Positions 12,119 to 23,217 of a stretch of 64,000 nucleotides of DNA are shown here, piece by piece. The notes under the pieces are model-generated. The model did no database searches. It worked only from the letters and a program-made list of their open reading frames with translations, and was not told the origin of the DNA. Each line of letters starts with the position of its first letter. The first letter of the stretch is position 1. This stretch comes from Aurifilum marmelostoma. Taxonomy: Eukaryota > Ascomycota > Sordariomycetes > Diaporthales > Cryphonectriaceae. Both the position numbers and the translations under genes were made by a program. Location: contig JAMXSV010000004.1 in the NCBI GenBank assembly GCA_027559495.1, positions 485,001-549,000 of the forward strand, given 5' to 3'.

Positions 12119-13482
12119 TCACTCCAGGCGCTGACGCAACTTCTGAAGGACCGGACCCATAGGGTAGTCGCAGTTGTAAGCACAGCAGGGCGAGAACCGT
12201 ACGGGAAGCAGCCAGTCCAGCGGACCCTTGTCACCCATGACCGATGTAAAATTCGCGTAGTAGGATCCTGTGTCCCAGGGGTTGTCGCCCTTGTCGGTCT
12301 TAACGAGTGCGAACTTGTGCTCCGGAGGGGGACGGTTGACGGCCTCTGCACCGGAGTGGACGAAGATGTAGCGATTGCCGTCAAACTCGGGATCAGCCAG
12401 CGGGAAGACGACGGTCTCGTGACCATTGACCACCGAGGGGATGTACTCGGCACTGGGGTCCGGGTCCATGGGGACTCGGATGGCGAGCTGGTAGACCCTG
12501 TCGCCTCCGCCGAGATTCTCCACGTTGGTTAGGTTGAGGAGGGCGTAGCGAATGGAGAGAGCCGCCATGGTGAAGGCAAAGAGGCCGAAGAAGCCGGCAA
12601 CGGCGATCAGCGCAATGGCCGGGGTGGAGGTGGGGGCGCCGGCCCTGACAAGCCGGCTGGTCACATAAGCAGCACCCGAGAGGCACACGCCGCAGTACAT
12701 AAAGGCGTAGCTGCAGAACTGGATGAAGAACTTGAAGGCTGTAAGAAGATATGATAGTCAGCGGAATTGCCAGAGATATTCCCTCACCCATCTTCCCCTC
12801 TCCGTTCCGTCGTCGTCGTCGCGCTGGCTGCTGCCCCGCCGGCCGCACTTACATGTCTCCCCGATCATGCCTCCGGCCCAAGGGCAGTAGTGGTCCATCT
12901 TCCTCACACATCTCTGGATCTCACGGCTGTGGTGAGCACGCTCGGGCTTCCAGTTCTGACAGTCATGGCACCAGAGGGGCATGCCATCGCTCCGGCAGGT
13001 GAAGACATTGCGGGTGTAGAAGTGCCTGAGGCCCAGCTTGGGCAGACGAGGGACCAGGCCCGGCACGTAGTTCACAACATAGAGGGTGCGGCCATAGGAG
13101 GCGATCATTAGAACCAAGAAGGCATAGTGCAGGACGAGGAAGACTATGGCCTTGCGATTTTCATGTTTGCGGAGAAAGAAGTCGACTGAGCGAGCGAGGG
13201 AAGCACGGGAGGTTGAAGGTCAGCATTCCCGTCCAATATGGGTTGCAGGTGTCTCTCGGGCTGGGGTAGAAACTCACCACAGATGGGCTTTGTTAGCGTC
13301 CACGAGGAAAATGTGATGACGCAGAGCAGAAACCAGGGAATGATACGCGTGGTCCAACGCGTCGGGGACTTGTGGCTCCTCGCCCGCGATTGGATCGGGC
13401 ATTTCTCCTGGGCCGCGACGGAGGCGGCGGCAAGGGACGCCACTGAAGGAGGCCTGGAGCCTTCAGCCATTCCTGCCACCAC
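12119..13482 (-). CDS. pfa5: Palmitoyltransferase Pfa5-like (DHHC family, DHYC active site)
   Basis: Protein S-acyltransferase that palmitoylates cysteines of membrane proteins. Three exons (13278-13482, 12853-13185, 12119-12738) give 385 aa with the phase kept at both junctions. Two N-terminal membrane segments (WFLLCVITF region and IVFLVLHYAFLVLMIASY) are followed by the Cys-rich domain CHDCQNWKPERAHHSRE with CVRKMDHYCPW. The active site is DHYC rather than DHHC, as in other Pfa5 and Akr-type enzymes. Exon joining restores GETSFKFFIQF. Two more membrane spans follow (QFCSYAFMYCGVCL and ALIAVAGFFGLFAFTM). NLTNVENL corresponds to the TTxE motif just after the last span. The soluble C-terminal tail is about 150 residues. 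Start chosen at the first ATG (13482); a second Met is four codons later. Identification as Pfa5 rests on remembered family resemblance. Confidence 0.9.
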
Positions 13483-15079
13483 GTCAATGGCACGCCACGT
13501 TTGAGAGGGTCGCTCAAAACGCGACTTGCGGTGTTGTGATGATGGAAGAGGAGGATGAAGACATTAGAGGCCGGGACGGGAGGAAAGCTTACTTGGTTTA
13601 CCAATCTCCAGACCTAGAACGGATTGCCGTAGCAGAGACATGTGAACGAAATGGCAGACAGACCAACCAAACAAGGACAAGAGTTAGTGAGTGTGTGGGT
13701 ACGACGCGGGTGGAGGCTACAAGGGAGCTTGTCGAGGGTGGGGAGGTCCTGTGGAGTCTGGGTGGGCGGGCGGGTGAGATTGAGACGGGAGGAATTTAGT
13801 GGTCAGATCGTGTGTATTTTGCATCTTGAAGCTCAACTTGTCTGTCAGATAGCAACTGCCCTTGTATATGCTGTCGTGAAATGTATCTTGGGTAGGTGCT
13901 CTGGAGCAGGAGAGGCAGGCAGGTTTGACATGCTCTGTATCGCCATGCTCAGTTTCTCACCACTTCAGGTCACAGTTTAACCTCTGACCCAGGATGCTCA
14001 CAGACACTGTGTAGAGTAGACATCTGCCAGCACTACTGACCTCGTCAGTGCTAGCAAGCTGTTTCCCCCTCCCTGGTGGGGTGAGAAGCATGACGACAAC
14101 AATTATTTTTTCTTCTTTCTTTTTTGGCAAGTGACAAGTCGATGCTGAGCTGTCGGGGCCAAGCTGGCCTTGCAGAAGACCTACCTACCCTGCTGCCTGG
14201 CCAGTGTGCCTCTGGTGTCCATCTGAGGCAATGGAGGACATACTACCGTGTACCTCTGTGCCAGCGGCTGGATGACTCCTCATGTATTCTGGGATACTGA
14301 AGTACCATCCTAGGGTAGGCACAGGTGCCTGAGAATCCTTGTACCGAACTATTGTGCCAGGGTAGACAAGGCATAGGCTGTCAGGGGGGCCCCCTGCTAT
14401 GATTGGTGATTTCCGCTTACATGGTCCAGGCATCACAAGTATGACGATGCCGAGTGTCAAACATGAAGCTAGAGATTATGGTTTGTCCCAGTGGCAGGCT
14501 TTTTGTGCTCACCTGAACAGAAGAATACATGATAGAACAAGAAGAGAAAGAAAGAAGAAGAGGAAGAAGAAGAAAAAAACACATCAAGAGACACACATAC
14601 AGGAAGGGAGAGAGGGAGGTGCTTTGTGACAGACTTAGTGGAGTAGGTGTATACCAGTGGTGCTCAGCCGGATAAATCTCACACCACGGCCGAGACGTGG
14701 TTCCAACCACAAGCCACTGCTGGCCTCAGCTTGGATCCATCCGTGTCCCTCCCAGTCCGGGACACCAAATGAGATCCAGAAGAGAATAAAATGAAGGCTG
14801 GGCAATTACCAGATTGTTCAATTTGATTGCTTCCCTCCCCCCCTATAATCTTTCCTTTCTTTATTTGGATCTCTAATTTTGGAGCAGAAATTTGATGAGA
14901 CTCAATCTTCGTGTTTGTGCTTCGAAGGTCATTAGCGCCTGAACAGTAGCCCATTTTTAGAGAACCATGACCTGTCAACCACAAGTGAAAAATGATATAA
15001 TATGCATCATAGTATGTCTGTCCTACTCATCCTGACGAAATTTGATGCCTCTCCTTGCTTCTCATTCTCTTATATATAC

Positions 15080-15101
15080 TTTTTTTTTTGGGGGGGGGGG
15101 G
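15080..15101. repeat. T10-G12 compound homopolymer
   Basis: A T run is followed directly by twelve G residues, the same layout and orientation as the run at 12042-12063. A separate G13 run lies 120 bp downstream at 15219-15231. Confidence 0.85.
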
Positions 15102-15218
15102 TTTCTCATGTTTCCTCTTCTCCTGTTTTTTTTTTTTTTCTTTCTCTTCTTGCCTCTCCTTTTTATTTTCCAAATTCGATGAAGAAGCCTCTAGAAACCC
15201 GCCCCCGCTGAAGTGTTC

Positions 15219-15231
15219 GGGGGGGGGGGGG
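15219..15231. repeat. G13 homopolymer run
   Basis: Thirteen consecutive G residues in noncoding DNA, close to the T10-G12 run at 15080-15101. Confidence 0.85.
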
Positions 15232-18200
15232 TATGCTGCCTCGGAGCCCGCTGCCTGCTCGCCCGTCTACGCGCCCGATACTTAAAGTCCTAAGGCATTT
15301 CTGGGTAAATCAGCTCGCAAACTGGCAATCATTCACCGAAACAATTAGAAGTGCGAGTCTGGCAACGGTTTAGAAATGTCCTTGGTCTTGTATTATTATA
15401 TCATGGTCAGGGTGCGTGCTCGATGAAACCTCACAAGCAAAGCTACACGAGCCGCATGTACCTATCGCCACACTGCGCCGCAGGCCACACAGCAGTTTGT
15501 ACAAAGGCAGGTGTTCCTCCATTCCCAACACGAATAATAACAGGTTGGTCCTATCGTTTTCATCAAGTGTGGGGTTGATCCGTCTGCTCGTGTTGTTGGG
15601 AACGCCGCCAACCCAATCCCATTCACCGGTTCACACCCAACGTGCGCAGCGCACTGCACCGCCTACGCGCGGGACATTTGCACACCATACGCCTCCAGAA
15701 GTCCCATGCATAGTTTCCCGCCCTGTACTTTTGATAGGCACCGATCGCTCAGTGAGGCTCTGCGACGGGGCAGAAACTCAAAATGACCTCTGATATACCA
15801 CTCTCTGTGATCGCCACTTTGCTCGTGTATGCACTCATTACCAAAGACGAATATCGTTCTTCTCTCAGTATTCTTCAGCCCGTCATGCGGTTTGTCTTCT
15901 CGGGCCAGCAAAGCCATGCCCTGAGGTTAGTGTGGTTCACCGTTCCGTGCGGACTCGAAAGTGGTTCCTTCAGCACCCCCCTCTCACCATTCGCAGTGGG
16001 GAAGTATCGTCGTTGTGAACTAGCCTCGTCTCGCCTTGGCAAGAGGCTCGTCCCGGGCCATATTGAACAGCCAGTGGGCAGGAGTTAAAGCGCAAGGGAT
16101 CAGCAACTAAAGTTGACATGGATTTTCAGATACCACGTATACATAACATGCTCGTATAATGACCCTGAAGATTAGCGGAGTGTCCAGAAGGGAGGCAACG
16201 ACCCTGACTTGGGTCGACCCTGGTCTCAACCCCATGGCTGGTCGCTTGGCCTCCCGCACATGGGGCCTGTTCACGAGCCCTTCCCAGTCATCGAACCACA
16301 AACTACTGGTACCAACAACACACACAAGGCATTTCGAATGTTGTGACAGCCTCGGTCAGGTCGTGTCACATATTCAAGAGCAACCACCGTTGCCTCACCC
16401 GGCCCGGGAACGATGGACCCCCTCTTCCCACCATGTTGCCTCCTCCTCCTTCCCTCATTCGGGCAACAGTAGGCTGCCTTACAGGTACAGTTGCACGTGT
16501 CGCACACTTGTCAGCAAGCCACAACGACACTCAAAAGCATACACGATCACACGCAGACAAAAGGCCGTTTTCGTCTGGAGCCTCGACGGTCCATCCTCCT
16601 AGGAATATAAGAAGGGCCAGTGTGTCCTCATCCGGTCTCCTCATGTCTTTGTTTTGTTGGCTCTGACCACCTCCATGATATGGCAGTCTCCTGAGTCACT
16701 TCACTGTGGAAGGGCACTTAAAGGACAGCCCATGCCCACTTGGGCAGTGATAGTAGGTCTTTATTCGCTTTCCAAGACATCTGGCCCAAGAGCAATGTAC
16801 AATCACTGGTGCTCACTGTCGCCTCTCGTCCTCTTGAACTCAAGAGCAGCGCTGATGCATTTCTTTCTTTTTTCAATCTTTCTTCGCCCTTCTTCATTTC
16901 TTTCCTTCTGTTGATCCCAAATTTGTTCTACCAGAGCCTAACAACATCTTCAGGAAATGCTCTGGCCCTCCTCTACCTCATCACGCCCCGCTGGGTAGAC
17001 TCAGACGTTTCACCCTTCCCATATCAGAACCTCTCATTCCTTTCACCACGTCCCTTGCTAGGAGCCAACTACCACCGAAATACTTCTCGATGAAGAAACA
17101 TTGAGGCTGTGAAGATCCCAATGGAGGTGCTGTGCACAATCCAAGAACATGGAAGACGTTGTCTCTAATGAGCAATACATGGGCCATCGAGGACTTGGAT
17201 CTAGGATACAGAGTCCTTTCGAGAATCAAGCAGCTGAGCACCAACCTGTCATGACCCTGCAATGACATGAGACCATGTCAAGTCGAGCGTGTCTCCAAGG
17301 CCCGAGCCTAGTGTCATGGGGCACACCCGGGCAGCCGAGCTCTGGAAAACTTCAACAGCTTGGACCAGGTATGGTTGATGTCGGCAGTGGAAGACTATCA
17401 CCAGGGAATTCCCTCCAGCAACGGAGACGGGGTCGAGCGAGGACAATGACCAGCCATGAATAAGAACACCATGGTCAAGCAAGGCAAACTTGACCAGAGG
17501 AAGACGAGGCCGACGATCTGACCATGCTCCCTCCCAGGCCCGATGATACGACGGTGCATCCATCACGTCCCACACCAAGCATTCGGGCTGCAAGTCAGGC
17601 CCCTTGAGAGGGAGAGAAGAGCGAGAAGAAGAGACGCCGAGACATGGATACACGAGCAGAGCTGAGGGGGTTTCGAGGGAGCCTCCGCTAGGGGACAGGG
17701 TACACGGCAGACTTGGAACACACGAGTGCCATGCTGCTAAGGGAAGAGGAAAGGAGAGACAGTGAGAAGCAACACACCTGTGTGCGCAGAGACGCATGCA
17801 CCAAGGGTTCACGCCTACGATGACTCGAGCAAGCACGTGCATGTGTCAAGAAGCACCATCCCACGCGGCGGGTGAAAGAAGCCGGGTGGATTCGGCCGCA
17901 CCCTGCCACAGTCCTAGGCAGAAAGGGCTCACCACCAGCATACCGACGAACCAGTGTTCTGGACGATGGATGATCAGCGGCATGTACTCCACCGGCCACG
18001 CAAGGACAACAAAGTGGACAAAAAGACCCGACGATAGCCATGATGGAAGGAGGAAGCCCTGCGGCTCTAGAGCCTGGTCGTGCCTGGCGCCAACAGATGA
18101 TGCAGCCCGGTGTGCATATGCTTCTAGGTGAGTCAACGTCGGAGGGAGGGAGGGAGGGAGGGGCGGACGGGGAGGATTCACTCTGCGGTGCTTCTCGGTG

Positions 18201-18250
18201 CCAGTGCAGCCTGAAACAGAAAGGGAGAAAGTACACTAGAGGACATGCGG

Positions 18251-18290
18251 CTCTGCGCTGCGCTGCGCTGCTCTGCTCTGCTCTGCTCTG
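18251..18290. repeat. Pentanucleotide tandem array (C[T/G]CTG)8
   Basis: Eight units of five bases in the order one CTCTG, three CGCTG, four CTCTG. The block order of the two variants shows homogenisation by local expansion rather than random mutation. It lies in spacer DNA. Confidence 0.85.
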
Positions 18291-19671
18291 CTTACCCTCG
18301 AACCAGGGACCGAGATGGAACCAGAGACCAAAGATGCCAGACTCTCCCAGTCATGGAGCTACGTCTCGGTGCAATGGTTGAGTTTCTCACTTCTTCTTAG
18401 GGGGGGGGGGGCATCTGCTCGATTTCTGCCTTGGTTAGTCGCGTTGGCCCCCCTGCCCTTTCTCCCCGCCACAATGCGGCTCAACTGAATTCCAGTCGCT
18501 CAATGGCCCTCTTTGGACCCACCCTGTCCAACTCCAACTTTCCACCCCCCCCCCCTCGGCCCCCCCAAAAAAACGGTCTTTTTTTCTGATCACCTACAAC
18601 ATGATTCTCAGCTCAATCACATAGACCTTTGCACCATATGCTGCGGATTTTCCCTATCCTGCACAGGGGTCTCGGCAGTCTAGGTTGGCCTGTACTGTAC
18701 ATATGACCATGTCGCAGCGGCGTAGCATCAAAATTCGGCCTACAATCGTCTCGAGCACGTCGTCCACTCGTCTATCCTGTGTCATCCTCGCCGAGAACGA
18801 GAAGTTCCTCTCATTAGGTATTACTCCGATGTCTCGGTCAAAGCTAATATCTACCCCATCTTAGGTGAAGGCACTGGGGGCCCATTGGTCTCATGGAAGC
18901 GTCGTTGCCTCCGCGGTCCCCGTTTTCTCCCACCCATCAGCAAACCCAGGCGATGCCGCAGGCCACCGAGAATGCTGTGTACGTCACTCCGCCGTGTTGA
19001 CGCCTGCGGCGCGCACACCTATCTTCCTTGCCGATCTTGCGCATGCTCATCTAGTTGGTCAGAGCTCTCGGTGTAGGCCACGGGGCGACATGGAGGAAGG
19101 AGGAAAACGCCTAGAAAGGGGTCATGGCACAGCTTGGCCTGGGGCTTGTGGACGATGACTCGCTGCCACCTGAACGGCGAGGCACACAATGCCGCCCTGC
19201 CCTCGTCTCTCTTTCTCCCTCGTGTGTTTTTCCTCTTCCTTCCTCTTCATGGACCCTTAGTGGTCGAAACCCGAGGATGGGTCCACTGGGTCACCCTTCT
19301 GATGACTGCAGTGCCTTCGAGACATCACGGCAGACCCGTTCGCAGCTGGGTCCAGATCTTCGACTTGTGGCTACCACTGGTTGCCCGCGAAGAGCTGCCT
19401 GGAACAGTCACAAGCAGCAACGGGCCCATGCAGCCCCAGAGTCACGGCGAGCCTGTCCTTTCCGCACAAGAGATGGCTCGGGGGGTCTTGTAAGCCTTGA
19501 GAATGTGGCCATGCGATTGATCATGGCTGTGATTCCTGACGGTGCTAGGCGAAACCAGCCTCCACTATCTGTATCGCCTCAAACCTTGTTGTGGGTTTTG
19601 TTTTTTGTCATGTTTATATATTGCGACCCGGAAACAGCACTCGTTCATATGCTGTTACGGAATTTCAGAGG

Positions 19672-19681
19672 TATTTAAATA
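19672..19681 (+). promoter_or_regulatory. TATA-like element upstream of the small zinc-ribbon ORF
   Basis: TATTTAAATA, a perfect palindrome, lies 237 bp before the ATG at 19919. Between them the sequence is rich in C, T and A and poor in G, as fungal 5' leaders often are. The distance is long for a TATA box unless the leader is about 200 bases or holds an intron, so this is a suggestion only. Confidence 0.35.
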
Positions 19682-19918
19682 CACTGACGTCTACTTGGCT
19701 CGTCTATCTGCATTCTCTCGATTCACTCCTGCACACATTAAAAGACTCAAATCTTCCCCAGACCTGGCTCCCACTGCTACTTCTGCCTCAACAGTTCATA
19801 CTTTCGAGACCACAATTCTCTACTTTTACCATCTCAAACACACTCCTCAAAGCATTGCCTACCTGTACTGTGTACTTTGTCGTCGGTTATCTACTTTACT
19901 TTCTCCATCATCCTAAAC

Positions 19919-20083
19919 ATGCCTAGCCACAAGAAAGTCATCTGCGTCATGTGGGTGTGCTGCAAATGCGGCAACGGTCCGTGGAACAACAATACGACAC
20001 CCTCTTGCCTCAGTTGTGGACACTTTTTCGATGGAACTTGCCACACCGAGGCGGTCTACGCTAAGAAAACGAAGCGTCAGTGA
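19919..20083 (+). CDS. Small zinc-ribbon-like protein, 54 aa
   Basis: ATG-to-TGA frame of 54 codons. The protein has the spaced pairs WVCCKCGNGPW and CLSCGHFFDGTCH, which give a Trp-x-C-C-x-C-G ... C-x2-C-G-H pattern like a compact RanBP2-type or zinc-ribbon finger. The C-terminus is basic (AKKTKRQ). Many small uncharacterised proteins of Sordariomycetes carry W-x-C-C-x-C-G ... C-x2-C-x-H fingers, so this is likely a real gene although short. It probably binds one zinc ion and might bind RNA, ubiquitin or protein, which cannot be told apart here. A TATA-like palindrome and a pyrimidine-rich leader precede it. It stands alone in a 10 kb stretch without other genes. Confidence 0.6.
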   Translation: MPSHKKVICVMWVCCKCGNGPWNNNTTPSCLSCGHFFDGTCHTEAVYAKKTKRQ

Positions 20084-23000
20084 GATGATCTTTAAGGCCT
20101 GGAGAACAAGACGACAAGAAACCTAGGACTTCAAGCTTCGGCCATCAAGGCGATATCTCCCGGGGACTCTCTCACGACCGCCGGGATCGACCCATCAGTT
20201 TTGAGGGAAAGTCATGCTGCACAATAATTCCATGACTCTTGTTCCCGTTTTCTCACAGCATCGACGAGACTCAGAACGCCTTGCTTCAACCGACACGATC
20301 CGTACAGACGAGAAGGACGGCGGCGGCGGCGACGACGGTCGAGACACAATATAGTTCAGCAATGCCAGTATTATCCAACAATGGTCCAGTCGACAGTCTT
20401 CAACGCTCACATCTTCCTCCACATCACAAAGGGGAGGGGAGTCTCGTTCCCTCTGATGCGTCGCCAAACTTGTCGAGCTGGCTGGTCATTATGAGACCTA
20501 CCATTTTATGGTTTCTTGCTTCTTCTTGTTTCCCCCCCCTTTTTTTTTTCCCCCTTCTCTTTTCTTTTCTCCTGTTGTTTTAATGTTTCTTCACACCTCT
20601 TTCCTTCTCCATGGTGATGGTATATTGGCGGGGCTTTCTTCATCTCCCATGTGCTTTGTTTGAATTTTATAGAAGATACGACCGCAGGGCTGGTGGGCAA
20701 ATTTGTTTACAGCAAGTCGAGATAGATAGAAGAGGTCTTATCGAGCACGGGACGCGAGTCCTCAGTGAGCCTCATGACCATGGGTCGTTTCTTTTCGATT
20801 GGCCAACGGCATAACAAGCATAGAGAGTGAGGGATTCTTGTGTTTTGTTTTTCATTTTTTATTTCTTTCCCTTTTCCTTTTTTTCTCTCCTGTGGCTTTT
20901 TCTCTCCTTTTTTCCCCCTTCCATTCTATCTCAATCGCTCTGCGTTTGTTTTGTCTTGACATCCAAAGCAGAACTTTCCTTCTTTCTACCTCATTTGTCA
21001 TCCTGCCCCAACAGTAACTCTTGTTCCTACTTCTAGTATATATATATATGAATGAAATTCCAGCAACTCGCTGGTCTGTCCTTAACCATGCGGTTGGTCA
21101 TCGGGTGCCCTATGCAGGGGTTCTGCATCAAACGTCTATACTGCCAGCCTGGGATTAGCCAGACCGCTGCAGTCACACTCCAGGCCTGAAAGTCTGTTTC
21201 AACCTACTCTTCTCTCTCGTTCTGTCTTTAGAATTGCTCATTTCTGCACAGCTCACGAGAGAAGGCCGTACCCCCCCTCCTCCTCTATTCGGAATCCCCG
21301 TTGAGAAACCTGGTGAAGAGCCTCATTCGAACGTTGCTAATTAATTACCCTTGCCTCTGTAGACTACACTGCACCGTCTGGTTTGGTAGGCACTAGCCCC
21401 CAAAACACATGCAGGCCTCAGAATGACCGGGGGACATAGCCCACCCAGTCTTGTCCGGGTTTTCCCAAGTCCTTTTGGTCATATTAACCTCTCTTTGGCT
21501 TGGTGTTCCTGATGTTTGAGTGGCTGGTCAGACCCGGTCATCTCACAGTCAGTCATTCCCTTTCCAGCCTTTTTCATCTCAACAGCCAATGATGATTCTA
21601 CCAATCAACTGCCAGCCTCGGCTCTCCTCTCTCGTGTGACTCGTTCTATGTAACCCACGCAGAATCAACCCTGCCGGGGCGAGGGATGCTGCCCGCTGTG
21701 GGCTGCCCGTTGTGGTTGTCACACAATTAGCAAAGCCACCCACCACTACAACACACACACACACACACACACACACACCACCCACTACTTGGTAGCACAC
21801 TGGCAAAGCAAAATTTGAGGCTCTTCCCCCAACCCGCCCCCCCTGCCCACGCCCCCCCTTCCCCTCCCTACTTCGCGTTCCCGAACATGCGATCAGCCCT
21901 ACCGGGAACCCATCCCTCCAAAAGTGACAATCCCGATGATGCGCTCTATGCATGTGATTCGTGTCGGAAATGGTTGCACACCAGTTCGCGGGGCCCTGCC
22001 CTCACCCGCCAGCCTTCTATTCTGGTTTTCATTTCCTTTTTTGCGATCCAGAAATGTTCGTTTTGATGTGAAATGCTTTCTTGCGAGTTCATTTTTCCTC
22101 GATTTCTCCCTCTTTCTCGTTCTGCACATCGGCGAATGTCTCATCCAGCATGCCCTGTTGCACTTTCCCAGCGGTGGTTTTCTTTGTGTATAAATATGTA
22201 AGGAGAATTACCCTAGCCTTTTCTGTTTTGGCTTTTAATTTTTGATGTTTCAAGGCTTTGTTGGTCCAAAAACACGCGTGATATCCGTTCGCACTGATAG
22301 TCATCATTTTTGTCCTGACACTATCGTGTTGTTCTCTGGTGGAAGCCTCTTTCCCCCTGGATGGATGACAGCCACTTACCGCCCCTACCTTGGACGCTTT
22401 TCAGCGCCCCTCTCTGCTGTATTTGTCTCTGTTTCTAGCACAACAGCACTCCGAGGGACCACCCCCCACAGAGCTTCCTCTTCTCAAAGGAGGCCCAGCG
22501 CCGCCCGAAAAATAAAATTACATCATGTGATTGAATCTTTGTGCTGAACCAGCGCTTAGGCCACTTTACAAACATTCTCATGGTTCATAAATTTCTCATT
22601 TGGGGTGACCGTTAAATAGAAGCCAGCTAAGGACGTGAAAAGCTTTAGGTATATGTAGGTTTAGGGCGGAAGCACGGGGCTGGTCGTCCCGCCGAAGAAA
22701 ACACAAGATGTGAACCTAGCCGGAGGTTTCTTACTGCCTCGCGCCTCGCTTTTCTCCCTCCTGGCAAAACATTCATAAGAGAGCTAGCTAGCCACATCAG
22801 CATTGAGATTCTTCTCTTCTCTGCTCTATCATCCGCCGTCCTGGCCATGTAAATACGACTCCTGTTCTCCTGTCTTTCTACCGCGCTGCTCGCACCAGGT
22901 CTTCTCTCCGCGGGCGAGTTCCGTCTTCTTGTCTTGTTGAATGTGACAACCGGCCTACAACGAACGTGACCATGCCCTTTGCCCCGCTTCCGTCAGTTCT

Positions 23001-23217
23001 CCTCCTTCTATCCAATGTCGCCCATCTCGCCTGTCCTGCACGTCGGAGATCCTCTTGGTCTGGCATGGTTGTTCAAAGCAATTTATTGTAATAGTACCGT
23101 CTGGATTGCGCCTCCCCGATTCTATAGGCAGCTCCCGCTCAACAATTATATGCATCTCTCAAATATAAGGGGGTGTCGTCCTTGATCCTCTCATCGTCGG
23201 GCCCTTAAGAGGTCAGA
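20084..23217. other. Intergenic spacer of about 3.1 kb
   Basis: Convergent spacer between the small zinc-ribbon ORF and ash1. It contains T- and C-rich tracts (20530-20580, 20840-20930), a short TA run near 21038-21049 and a CA array (21749-21778). No gene is visible. Confidence 0.6.
21749..21778. repeat. (AC)15 dinucleotide microsatellite
   Basis: About fifteen AC units in spacer DNA. The 124-codon minus-strand frame that crosses it reads it as alternating Val/Cys and is not a gene. Confidence 0.9.

Larger units (their letters stand above)
13483..19918. other. Long intergenic spacer of about 6.4 kb
   Basis: No gene I can support. It holds a T10-G12 run (15080-15101), G13 (15219-15231), G12 (18400-18411), C11 (18545-18555) and a pentanucleotide array (18251-18290). 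Minus-strand open frames of 182 and 197 codons at 17249-18236 overlap each other, lack any recognisable motif and are biased in composition. A TATTTAAATA palindrome at 19672-19681 and a following pyrimidine-rich stretch probably belong to the small gene at 19919. Confidence 0.6.

Noticed and set aside
17249..18236. Overlapping minus-strand frames of 197 and 182 codons
   Set aside because: Different frames overlap, composition is Cys/Ser/Leu-biased and no motif is recognisable; no splice join that makes sense.
21885..22066. PHD-like CDSCRKWLH stretch in a short plus-strand frame
   Set aside because: Only one Cys pair and a Trp-His; no further zinc ligands follow, so it does not form a PHD finger.
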